The position numbers were made by a program, and so were the translations under genes. DNA of 64,000 bases from Thermobifida halotolerans (GTDB lineage Bacteria > Actinomycetota > Actinomycetes > Streptosporangiales > Streptosporangiaceae), in the NCBI RefSeq assembly GCF_003574835.2, contig NZ_CP063196.1, positions 1,736,001-1,800,000 of the forward strand. Direction: 5' to 3'. The notes below the pieces were generated by a model. It saw only the letters and a program-made list of their open reading frames with translations. It had not been told where the DNA came from and did not search any database. Positions 33,522 to 41,318 of this stretch are shown one piece after another; the stretch's first letter is position 1, and each line of letters starts with the position of its first letter.

Positions 33522-35912
33522 TCAGATCGCTCTGCGGTGCTGCAACCGGGTGAAGGCCAGCCATCCGGGCAGCACCGGAAGCCAGAAGGTCAGCAGCCGG
33601 AACAGCAGGACTCCCGACAGCGCGCCCGCGGCGGGCACCCCCGCCACGGCGGTCAGTCCGCCGATGAGGGCGGCCTCGACCGCGCCGAGGCCGCCCGGTG
33701 AGGGCGCGGCCGAGCCGATGGCGTTGCCCGCCAGGTAGACGACGCCGACGGCGGCCAGTGACGGGGCCACACCGAACGCCCTGAGGCTGGCGTACAGGCA
33801 CAGCACCAGGCAGACGGTGAGCAGCAGCGTACCGCCGAGTCCCAGGAGCAGGCGGCGCGGCTGCTGGATGAGGTCCAGCAGTTGCGGCAGCACCCCGTGG
33901 AGGTGGGGGCGCAGCCGCCCGACGGCGGCCCGGCGCAGCCGCGGGATCGCCAGCACGGCCGCGACCAGCACCGACAGCACCCCCACCACGACCAGCAGGG
34001 TGAACGACGGGGAGAAGTCGCCGGGGTAGTCGGTGTTGGACAGGTAGGCGCTCAGCACCAGCAGGGGGACGAGGGTGACCACCCCGGCGAGTTGGGAGAC
34101 GCCCACGGCGGAGACCGCCTGGGCGGTGGTGGCGCCCTCGCGGACGAGGTAGCGGGTGTTGATCGCGAGTGAGCCCACGCCCGCGGGGGTGGCGATGCGC
34201 ACGAAGGAGGAGGCGTACTGGACCAGTACGGTGCGCCACAGCCGCAGCCGCACCGGGGAGAAGCCGAGCAGCGCGATGGCGGGGGCCAGCACGCACAGCA
34301 GCGACAGGGCGACGGCGGTGCCGGTCCAGGCGGGGTCGGGGTCGCTGATGGTGGTCCAGTCGACCCCGGCGAGCTGGTAGGCCAGGGCCAGGCCGACGAC
34401 GGTGACCACGGCGACGGTGACCACGGTGCGCGGCGGCATCCGCTCCAGTTGCACCGGTTGGGCGGGCGCGTGGGGGGCGATGCGGGAGATCTCCTCGCGC
34501 ACCTGTCCCAGCAGGCCGCGGTGGGCGCGTACGGCACGGCGCAGCGCCGGGGGCAGTCCGGCGCTCTGCAGGAACGGCAGGATGGCGGCGACGGTGTCGG
34601 TGTCGGTGTTGCGCACCGCCGAGGCCACGGCGCGGCGCGGCCCCACCCGCAGGGCCAGCGTGACCAGCAGGGCGGCGTTGTCGAGGGAGACGGCCCAGGT
34701 CCCGGCGGCGATGCTGCCGGTGGACAGCCCGACGAAGGCGGCGCGTCCGTCGGCGCGGCGGGTGACGACGTCGGGGCTGATCGCGCGGTGGGCGATGCGG
34801 TGGCGGTGCAGCAGGCGCAGTTGTGCCCAGACCTCGTCGAGGAACGCGTCGGTCAGTTCGGTGTCGGCCAGGTCGGTGAGCGGGCGGAGGCTGACGTGCT
34901 CGCGGACCAGGACGGCGGCCGCGGCTTCGAGATCACCGACGGCCAGCAGGCGGGGGGTGGCCGTGCCCGCGGCGGCGGCCGCGTACTCCAGCAGGGCGGT
35001 GTGCTCGATCCGGTCGCGCAGCCCCAGCAGCAGCGGCGGGGCCGCCGCGTTGCGCAGCACGATCTTCGACAGCAGCCGCTTCCACACCCCGCCCACCGGG
35101 TCGGAGTTGACCACCGTCACGTCCAGGCGCCGGCTGACGGTCTCGGCGACGAACCGCTGGTTGCCGTCGGAGTCCTCGCCGACGGGGTCCAGGCACAGCG
35201 GTTCCAGGCCCAGCCGGGTCAGTTCGCGGACGAGGCGCCCGGCGGCGGGGGGCGGAGTGCTCATCCCCACGACGTAGCTGACCAGGGAGGCGCAGACCGC
35301 GCCGACGAGCAGGGTCAGCACCAGGGAGAGCGCGGTGGTGTATCCGGACAGCAGCACCGAGGTGGCGGTGACCGCGACTCCCACCGCCATGGCGCCCATG
35401 ACGCGGGGCAGGTGCACGGAACGGCTGGCGTGCAGGTAGGCGACGACGGCGGCGAGGTAGGCGTGCAGCGGGTTGCTGGCGACGCCACCGGTGGTGGAGA
35501 CGCTCAGGATGTCGGGCATCGCGGGCCCGGTGAGGGCGACCAGGGCCGTGTTGAGGGCGACGGTGGCGCCGTAGCCGAGTCCGGCCGCGGCGAGTGAGCG
35601 CACCACGTGGCGGAGGTCGCGGCTGGCGAGGCGTTCGGCCACCGTGACGCCGCCCAGCAGCAGCACGGTGAGGTTGGCCAGGCCCGCGGCCAGGCCGAGC
35701 AGCGGCGGCGGCAGCAGGGAGCGCAGTTCGGGGGGATCGGCGCCGCCCGGCAGCTCGGTGACCGGAGACGGTTCGGCGGAGGCCGCGACGACCAGGAGCG
35801 CGAGGGCCAGCAGCACGGCGCCCGCGAAGGTGAACAGCAGGTCGAACGGCCGTCGCGCGATTCCTCCGGCCGGGCCCGCCGCGGCTTTGGGTGTGGACTG
35901 CCCTGTTCTCAC
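33522..35912 (-). CDS. YbhN/LPG-synthase-type membrane protein with pseudokinase segment
   Basis: 796 residues from GTG at 35912. An N-terminal membrane region of five to six helices (LLFTFAGAVLLALALLVVAA onward) covers 1-210. A soluble segment of about 210-500 resembles an ABC1/AarF-like or aminoglycoside-kinase fold, with RFVAETVSRRLDVTVVN, LVREHVSLRPL and HRIAHRAISPDVV. The catalytic loop has HRAIS in place of an HxD sequence, and the DFG site is replaced by VGLSTG, so it should be inactive. A C-terminal lysylphosphatidylglycerol synthase TM (UPF0104/YbhN) domain of about eight helices follows (INTRYLVREGATTAQAVSAV; GSAAPSPGGLGAVEAALIGGL). It belongs to a widespread actinobacterial family, possibly lipid flippases. 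It shares an operon with an FGGY kinase. Confidence 0.85.
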   Translation of the reverse strand: MRTGQSTPKAAAGPAGGIARRPFDLLFTFAGAVLLALALLVVAASAEPSPVTELPGGADPPELRSLLPPPLLGLAAGLANLTVLLLGGVTVAERLASRDLRHVVRSLAAAGLGYGATVALNTALVALTGPAMPDILSVSTTGGVASNPLHAYLAAVVAYLHASRSVHLPRVMGAMAVGVAVTATSVLLSGYTTALSLVLTLLVGAVCASLVSYVVGMSTPPPAAGRLVRELTRLGLEPLCLDPVGEDSDGNQRFVAETVSRRLDVTVVNSDPVGGVWKRLLSKIVLRNAAAPPLLLGLRDRIEHTALLEYAAAAAGTATPRLLAVGDLEAAAAVLVREHVSLRPLTDLADTELTDAFLDEVWAQLRLLHRHRIAHRAISPDVVTRRADGRAAFVGLSTGSIAAGTWAVSLDNAALLVTLALRVGPRRAVASAVRNTDTDTVAAILPFLQSAGLPPALRRAVRAHRGLLGQVREEISRIAPHAPAQPVQLERMPPRTVVTVAVVTVVGLALAYQLAGVDWTTISDPDPAWTGTAVALSLLCVLAPAIALLGFSPVRLRLWRTVLVQYASSFVRIATPAGVGSLAINTRYLVREGATTAQAVSAVGVSQLAGVVTLVPLLVLSAYLSNTDYPGDFSPSFTLLVVVGVLSVLVAAVLAIPRLRRAAVGRLRPHLHGVLPQLLDLIQQPRRLLLGLGGTLLLTVCLVLCLYASLRAFGVAPSLAAVGVVYLAGNAIGSAAPSPGGLGAVEAALIGGLTAVAGVPAAGALSGVLLFRLLTFWLPVLPGWLAFTRLQHRRAI

Positions 35913-36145
35913 GTCCCCTACCCTGCCCCGACCGGCCGCGGATTGTCGCGCTGGGCGGCCTGATGCTCCAACATCCACGTCAGGTGCTGCTCCTTCGGTT
36001 CGGAAATCACCACGGTCGCGTCTTCTCCGGGGAGAGGTTCGCACGGTTTCCGCCGTGGGGTGGGACGGCGGAATCGTCCCATGCAACAGGACGGTAATCT
36101 CACCGGAAGCGCTGTTTGTGCCGCTGTTGCCGTCAAAGGAGAGAC

Positions 36146-37447
36146 ATGGTCACGTATGAGCAGGCGGTCGCGATCGCGGACGCGTGGCTCAACGGCTCCG
36201 CCTCGCCGGAGCGGCGTCGGGAGGTGCGGACCCACGAGTTCGACCTGGGCTGGGTCGTCTGGGCCGTTCCCGCCGGCGCCGCCGAACGCGATCGGGTGGC
36301 GCAACGGCGGCGTTCTCCCTCCGACACCGGGGACGCGTGCGGGGTGGTCGACCGGCGCACCGGAGAGTTGAGTACCTGGCCGTCGGTTCCGGTGGAGGAG
36401 GTCGTGCGGATGTACCGGGACAAGCACGCCTCCGACCTCTTCCCCTACGACCCGTCGCTGCCGCCGGTCGTCGGCCCCGGCAACTCGGTGGTGTTCACCT
36501 ACCGCGACTCCGGGGGCGAGGAGTCCGCCATCACCCGTCTCTCCGGCCCCGGCATGCCGCCCCCGGAGATCCAGATCTGGACCGAGCTGCGGTGGATGGG
36601 GGTGCGGCCCGAGGCCGTCGTGGGCGTCCACTCCGACCTGTACCCCGCGGACCTGCCCGGCGGCTACCACGGTCGTTTCCTGCGCGACACCCTCGGCGGC
36701 GTCGAGGTGTCCTGCTCCCACGACTACGGGCCCACGCGCGCCGCCCGCGCCCGCGGCATGGCCGCGCTCGTCGACCGGACCGAGACGGTGCAGCGACTGA
36801 CCGGGGCCGCACCGCGGCCGCGCCCCAACCGGGTGCCGTTTCCCCCAGGGGGGCCGGGGCGTCCGGTGACCGACGGAATGCTGCAGCGGACACTGTCGGA
36901 GGCGTTCTTGCAGGTGCGGCGCTACGGTGCCGACCTGCTGGCCGACAGCGGACTTCCGGAGACCGTCCGCACCACTCTGGGACGGGCCGGGCTGCCCGGG
37001 CTGGTCCCCTACTTCTTCGCCGCCGACTCCCCGAACCACCCGCCCGCCGGCGGGCTGTTCTGCGACGCCGCCACCCACCTGCGGGCGCGGGGAGTCGAGG
37101 TGCCCGGACCGGCGGCCGAGACCCTGGCCGAGTACGTGCGTATCGGCAGTGACGGGGGAGGCGCGGTCGCGGTGCGCCGCGGCGCGCCCGACACCGGGTC
37201 GGTGTGGGTGATCGACGTGCGCACCGGGGCGTCCCGCTACGTCAACCGGTCGGTGGCGGAGTTCTGCCGCTGTCTGGTGCTGCTGTCGCGGACGCTGCCG
37301 ACCCTGCGCGGCCGGGACCCGTACGCGGCGGGCAGGGGCGTCGCCGAGTTCCAGGAGGCGCTCGCCGACATCGACGGCTCGGTGTTCGGCGACCCCGAGC
37401 ACTGGTGGGCGGTGATCGTCGAGCAGATGTGGGACGGGCTGCTGTGA
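36146..37447 (+). CDS. YrhB/SUKH-4-type immunity-like protein
   Basis: 433 residues from ATG at 36146 with AAAGGAGAG upstream. Three parts are visible. First, an N-terminal YrhB/Imm35-like domain (MVTYEQAVAIADAWLNG, EVRTHEFDLGWVVWA, GVVDRRTGELSTWPSV). Second, a middle domain typical of bacterial deaminase-like proteins of actinobacterial polymorphic toxin loci (PPPEIQIWTELRWMGVRPEAVV, YPADLPGGYHGRFL). Third, a C-terminal SUKH-4-like domain (GLVPYFFAADSP, LAEYVRIGSDGGGAVAVRR, YVNRSVAEFCRCLVLLSRTLP). No toxin gene is adjacent. The family is common in Streptomyces-like genomes. A real immunity function is inferred only from domain resemblance. Confidence 0.65.
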   Translation: MVTYEQAVAIADAWLNGSASPERRREVRTHEFDLGWVVWAVPAGAAERDRVAQRRRSPSDTGDACGVVDRRTGELSTWPSVPVEEVVRMYRDKHASDLFPYDPSLPPVVGPGNSVVFTYRDSGGEESAITRLSGPGMPPPEIQIWTELRWMGVRPEAVVGVHSDLYPADLPGGYHGRFLRDTLGGVEVSCSHDYGPTRAARARGMAALVDRTETVQRLTGAAPRPRPNRVPFPPGGPGRPVTDGMLQRTLSEAFLQVRRYGADLLADSGLPETVRTTLGRAGLPGLVPYFFAADSPNHPPAGGLFCDAATHLRARGVEVPGPAAETLAEYVRIGSDGGGAVAVRRGAPDTGSVWVIDVRTGASRYVNRSVAEFCRCLVLLSRTLPTLRGRDPYAAGRGVAEFQEALADIDGSVFGDPEHWWAVIVEQMWDGLL

Positions 37448-37454
37448 ACCCCGG

Positions 37455-37901
37455 TCACCGGTCGGGGGGCGCGGCCTCGTGCCCGGGGGCGCCGCCTGAG
37501 CGGCGGCGCTCCTTCATCGCGGCCTCGTGGACGTGCCGGACCCCGCCGAGCAGGCGCTGGCGCACCGCGCGCTCCACCTGCCGGAAGTCGGCGTAGTAGC
37601 CGTCGTCGTACTCCTCCACCAACTGGTAGGTCCAGCGGCCGTCGATGACGTTGCGTCCGATGAGGCGGTGGGTGATCTCGTCGGCGGCGCCGTGGTGCCC
37701 GGCCTCGCGCAGCAGCCGCACCGCCTCGTCGAGGACGCCGTCGGCGTGGCCGGTCAACTGGTGCATCGAGTACAGGTGGCCGCGGGCGCGTTCGACCGTC
37801 TCCAGGGCCTCGGTGAGTTTGCCGACGCCCGCGGCGGTGGCGTCGTCGGCGTCCGGGGGACACCGGTCCGCGCCGCGGTGGGCCGGGGTGTGGTGGTCCA
37901 T
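37455..37901 (-). CDS. Conserved actinobacterial hypothetical protein
   Basis: 148 residues, mostly helical. The recognisable block is VGKLTEALETVERARGHLYSMHQLTGHAD, then DEITHRLIGRNVIDGRWTYQLVEEYDDGYYADFRQVERAVR. The pattern recurs in actinobacterial genomes as a hypothetical protein, but I know no assigned function. It ends seven bases from the convergent SUKH-4-type gene. Confidence 0.65.
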   Translation of the reverse strand: MDHHTPAHRGADRCPPDADDATAAGVGKLTEALETVERARGHLYSMHQLTGHADGVLDEAVRLLREAGHHGAADEITHRLIGRNVIDGRWTYQLVEEYDDGYYADFRQVERAVRQRLLGGVRHVHEAAMKERRRSGGAPGHEAAPPDR

Positions 37902-38050
37902 GACGGAGGCGCTTCCCTCCGCGCGGTGGGGTCATGCGTCGTCACCCGGTGCCGCCTCGCGGTCCGCACCGCGGGACCGGGTGATGTGGTGGACGGCCGC
38001 GGCGCGGGTAGCGGTGGGGGCGGTGTCGTCGACAACCGAGGAGCGGACCC

Positions 38051-38362
38051 ATGCGGGTGCTGAGCGAGGAGGAGATCTCCACCGCGCTGGCGAGTCTGGC
38101 GCACTGGGAGCACCAGGCCGACGCGCTGGCCCGGTTGGCTCCCACCGACGATCCGGCCGGGATGCGTGCGGCGGTCGACAGCGTCTCGGGGGCCGAACGC
38201 GACCACGTGGCCACCCGGGCCGCCCCCAACGGGCTGGTGGTGCGGGTGGCCACCCCGGGAGCGGGGGTCACCGACACGGACGTGGAACTGGCCGCGCGCA
38301 TCGAGCAGACCATCGAGATGGGCGGCTCCGACGCGCGGCCTCAACCCCCGGGCGGGCGCTGA
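38051..38362 (+). CDS. Pterin-4a-carbinolamine dehydratase-like protein lacking catalytic motif
   Basis: 103 residues. The order LSEEEISTALASLAHWEHQADALARL, ERDHVATRAAPNGLVVRVATPGAGVTDTDVELAARIE follows the fold of 4a-hydroxytetrahydrobiopterin dehydratase (PhhB/DCoH). The signature 'E.xxHHP' is not present. DHVAT replaces it and the second active-site His is missing. The protein is probably a non-catalytic homologue or has another role. It stands alone, 38 bp before an AraC-type gene on the same strand. Confidence 0.6.
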   Translation: MRVLSEEEISTALASLAHWEHQADALARLAPTDDPAGMRAAVDSVSGAERDHVATRAAPNGLVVRVATPGAGVTDTDVELAARIEQTIEMGGSDARPQPPGGR

Positions 38363-38399
38363 GGCCGCCGCTGTCACCGGCCGCCGCTATGGTGGCGCC

Positions 38400-39131
38400 G
38401 TGGTCTTCTACACACCGTTTCCCGCGCCCGCCGACCTGTCCGGTGACGTGGTGCTGGGCTGGACCACGCGGCTCGGCGGCGGCACGCACCGGCTGGTGCC
38501 GGACGGGTGCGTGGACGTGCTGTGGCTCGACAACGGGTCGGTGCTGGTGTGCGGGCCGGAGACGACGGCGTGGACGTTCGCGCTGCCGTCGGGTACCGAG
38601 GCGGTGGGGGTGCGGTTCCGTCCGGGGCGGGCCGCCACCGCGCTGGGCCTGGACGTCCCGGAGGCGCGCGACCGCCGCGTCCTCCTGGAGGACGTGCTCG
38701 GTTCGCGGGTGCAGCGGCACGTGGCCGAGCAGGTCGGCGCGGTCGCCGACGCGCGATCGCGGCTGCGTGTCCTGTACGGCCACGTGCGCGGCTGGCTGGA
38801 GGACGCCGCCGAGGCGGACCGGGTGGGCGAGACCGTGGCGGGCCTGCTGGGACACGACCTCGCCACGCCGGTGGCGGAGCTGGCGCGGGAGGCGGGGCTG
38901 AGCGAGCGGCAACTGCACCGCCGCTGCACCGCCGTGTTCGGCTACGGCCCGGCCACGCTGCGCCGCATCCTGCGCCTGCAGCGGTTCCTGCGCCTGGCCC
39001 GCCGCCCGGGTGCGCCCGCCGACCTGGCGTACCTGGCGTGTGCGGCGGGCTATGTGGACCAGCCGCACCTGTCGCGCGACTGCCGCGCCATAGCCGGGGT
39101 GAGCCCGCGCCAACTGCTGGTCGGCCGCTGA
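38400..39131 (+). CDS. AraC-family regulator with DUF6597-like N-terminal domain
   Basis: 243 residues from GTG at 38400. The N-terminal about 130 residues (FPAPADLSGDVVLGWTTRL, HRLVPDGCVDVLWLDNG, VGVRFRPGRAATALG) match the DUF6597 sensor found in small AraC regulators. The C-terminal AraC domain has VAELAREAGLSERQLHRRCTAVFGYGPATLRRILRLQRF and a second HTH AYLACAAGYVDQPHLSRDCRAIAGVSPRQL. The targets are unknown. Many such regulators control neighbouring glyoxalase-like or DinB genes, but none is adjacent here. Confidence 0.85.
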   Translation: MVFYTPFPAPADLSGDVVLGWTTRLGGGTHRLVPDGCVDVLWLDNGSVLVCGPETTAWTFALPSGTEAVGVRFRPGRAATALGLDVPEARDRRVLLEDVLGSRVQRHVAEQVGAVADARSRLRVLYGHVRGWLEDAAEADRVGETVAGLLGHDLATPVAELAREAGLSERQLHRRCTAVFGYGPATLRRILRLQRFLRLARRPGAPADLAYLACAAGYVDQPHLSRDCRAIAGVSPRQLLVGR

Positions 39132-39388
39132 TCGGCGGCCCCGTTCACGGCTGTCTGCCGCCGCCTCCCACCGCCTGCGCTTTCCGGACCGGCCCGTACC
39201 GGGGGTGTCGGGTTGCGGTGTCCGGTGGTCTGTCCGCGAGGTCGCGCCGCGCGCGGAGAAGAAGCGGCCGCCGGGTGCGGCCGTGGTGGGCGCGGCCTCG
39301 CTGGCGAGGACCACGTCGGCCCGCGTAGCACGTGCTGCCGGTCGCTCCCCTCCACCGTTCGCTCTGACGGCCTCGGGAGGCATCCTGG

Positions 39389-40357
39389 TCACTCGACCTG
39401 ACCTGAGGTCAGGGGGCGAAGCGGCGGGACCTCCCCGCTCCGTTCCCCAGCGTCCCGGCTCCGGCTCCTGGCCCCGGTCGGACTGATCCCGCGGACCCGC
39501 TTGAAGGCCGTGCTGAAGGCGAACGCGTCGGCGTACCCCACCCGACGCGCCACCGCGCCGACGGTCAGCTCGGTCTCGGCCAGCAGGTCGGCGGCGAGCG
39601 CCATCCGCCACCGGGTCAGGTAGGTCAGCGGCGGCTCGCCGACCAGTTCGGTGAACCGCCTGGCCAGTGTGGTGCGGGAGACGCCCGCCTGCGCGGCCAG
39701 GGACGCGATCGTCCACGGCCGCTCCGGCGTCGTGTGGACGGCCCGCAGCGCCGGACCGACCACCGCGTCGCCGAGGGCACGGTACCAGGTGGGCGGGGCC
39801 GCCCCCGGGCCGTCGAACCAGTGCCGCAGCGTGCACACCAGCAGCCAGTCCAGCAGGCGGTCGAGCACGGGCTGGCCGCCGGACCGCCCCTCGCCGACCT
39901 GCGTCTCGATGCTGCTCCGCAGTGCCGCGCAGTCCGGGCCGTCCGGAACGACCAGCACCGGCGGCAGCGCCCGCAGCAGCAGCCGCGGCACCTGCTCCTG
40001 GGTCCGGAATGCGGCGGCCAGCAGCACCGTGTGCTCCGCGGAACCGGCGACCGTCGAACCGTCCGTCGCGCCCCCGCCGTCGCAGCGGACCTCTCTCGGC
40101 GGCTCCGGCGGGGTCGCGGCGGGGTCGTCGGTGAACACGAAGGGCTCCGGACCGCGCACGACCGCCGTCTCCCCCACCCCGATGAGCCGCGGTTTCCCGC
40201 TCCCCCGCACGATCCACCCCTGTCCGCGCAGCGGCACGCACAGCGTCAGGGAGGCGCCGTCGACGAAGCGGACGGCCCACGGAGGGGAGAGAACCGAGCG
40301 GTCGAACACGGCGCCGCGGCCCCGTATCCCTCCCAACAGATCGTCGAATACGTCCAT
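39389..40357 (-). CDS. AraC-family regulator with cupin sensor domain (paralogue)
   Basis: 322 residues with the same layout as the AraC gene at 13733-14695: a cupin sensor (SPPWAVRFVDGASLTLCVPLRG, GVGETAVVRGPEPFVF) followed by IASLAAQAGVSRTTLARRFTELVGEPPLTYLTRWRMALAADLLAE and VGAVARRVGYADAFAFSTAFKR. Regulators of this type normally sit divergent from their target oxidoreductase or DUF1772 gene. Here the divergent side (40358-40767) holds no intact gene. The target may therefore have been lost, or lies elsewhere. Confidence 0.88.
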   Translation of the reverse strand: MDVFDDLLGGIRGRGAVFDRSVLSPPWAVRFVDGASLTLCVPLRGQGWIVRGSGKPRLIGVGETAVVRGPEPFVFTDDPAATPPEPPREVRCDGGGATDGSTVAGSAEHTVLLAAAFRTQEQVPRLLLRALPPVLVVPDGPDCAALRSSIETQVGEGRSGGQPVLDRLLDWLLVCTLRHWFDGPGAAPPTWYRALGDAVVGPALRAVHTTPERPWTIASLAAQAGVSRTTLARRFTELVGEPPLTYLTRWRMALAADLLAETELTVGAVARRVGYADAFAFSTAFKRVRGISPTGARSRSRDAGERSGEVPPLRPLTSGQVE

Positions 40358-40767
40358 GCCGTCACCCTAGGTCCGGACCCGGCCGCCTCCCGCCGTGAGG
40401 GAACCACCGGGCGACCGCGCAGGCGCCCGGGACGCGCGGCCGCGGTCCCCGCCGCCTGGTGCCGCTGTCCGGACGCGGCGCCGACCGCTTCGGTGGGGGC
40501 GGCCAGAGCATGCTCGCCGGGGAGCACGCCCTGCGGGACTCCGGCGGCGCGGAGCGGACGGCCCCCAGGGCGAACAACTTCGACCAGAACTTCGACGAGG
40601 ACCCGTGGGAGCCGGGCGGCTGGCGCTGCCGATCGGCGCGGTTCCGGAGCCGTTACGCGGCGGGCCTGGCCGATTCCGGTGGCCGGGCAGGGGTGCTGCG
40701 GGCCGGACTCGGTCCCATGTCCGATCCGTACACGACAGCGCGCCCCCGTCCCGGCAGGATCGGGGCC
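40358..40767. other. No recognisable gene
   Basis: This 410-bp interval between the divergent araC and the TIGR03086-type gene is GC-rich. A plus-strand stretch around 40570 encodes NNFDQNFDEDPWEPGG, which could be a remnant of a lost reading frame but matches no family I can name. Promoters for both flanking genes should lie at its ends. Confidence 0.45.
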
Positions 40768-41316
40768 ATGACGCAGATCCTCAAACGCTACGACTTCCTC
40801 GCCGCCGAGTTCACCCGCCGGGTCGGCGGCGTCGCGGCCGAGAAGTGGGACGCCCCCTCGCCGTGCGCCGGCTGGAGCGCCCGCGACGTGCTGCGGCACG
40901 TGATCGAGACGCATGTGGCCATGCCCGGGTACGTGGGGCTGAGGGTGGAACTGACCGGGTCGGTCGACGATGACCCGGCCGCCGCGTGGGCCGAGGCGCG
41001 CGACGCGCTGCGGGAGATCCTCGCCGACCCCGACCGCGCCGGCCTGGAGTACGACGGGTGGTTCGGCCGCACCCGGCTGGAGGCGACCGTGGACCGCTTC
41101 CTCGGCTTCGACCTGCTCGTGCACGCCTGGGACATCGCGCGCGCCACCGGGCAGGACGAGACGCTGCCCGGCGAAGAGGTCGCCCGCGTGCACGCCGACG
41201 CCCTGGAACTGGGCGACAGCCTGCGTTCGGCGGGTGTCTGCGGCCCCGAGGTCGAGGTGGGCGCCGCGGCCTCGGCCCAGGACCGGCTGCTGGCGTTCCT
41301 GGGCCGAACTCCCTGA
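40768..41316 (+). CDS. TIGR03086-family metal-binding protein (maleylpyruvate isomerase-like fold)
   Basis: 182 residues from ATG at 40768. LAAEFTRRVGGVAAEKWDAPSPCAGWSARDVLRHVIETH supplies the N-terminal His-containing helix bundle, and FLGFDLLVHAWDIARATGQDETLP the second metal-ligand region. This is the TIGR03086/MDMPI layout, related to mycothiol-dependent maleylpyruvate isomerase and DinB proteins. The enzymatic role is unknown. It ends two bases before the convergent rhaB stop. A distant relative (TIGR03085 type) is at 17876-18499. Confidence 0.85.
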   Translation: MTQILKRYDFLAAEFTRRVGGVAAEKWDAPSPCAGWSARDVLRHVIETHVAMPGYVGLRVELTGSVDDDPAAAWAEARDALREILADPDRAGLEYDGWFGRTRLEATVDRFLGFDLLVHAWDIARATGQDETLPGEEVARVHADALELGDSLRSAGVCGPEVEVGAAASAQDRLLAFLGRTP

Positions 41317-41318
41317 CG

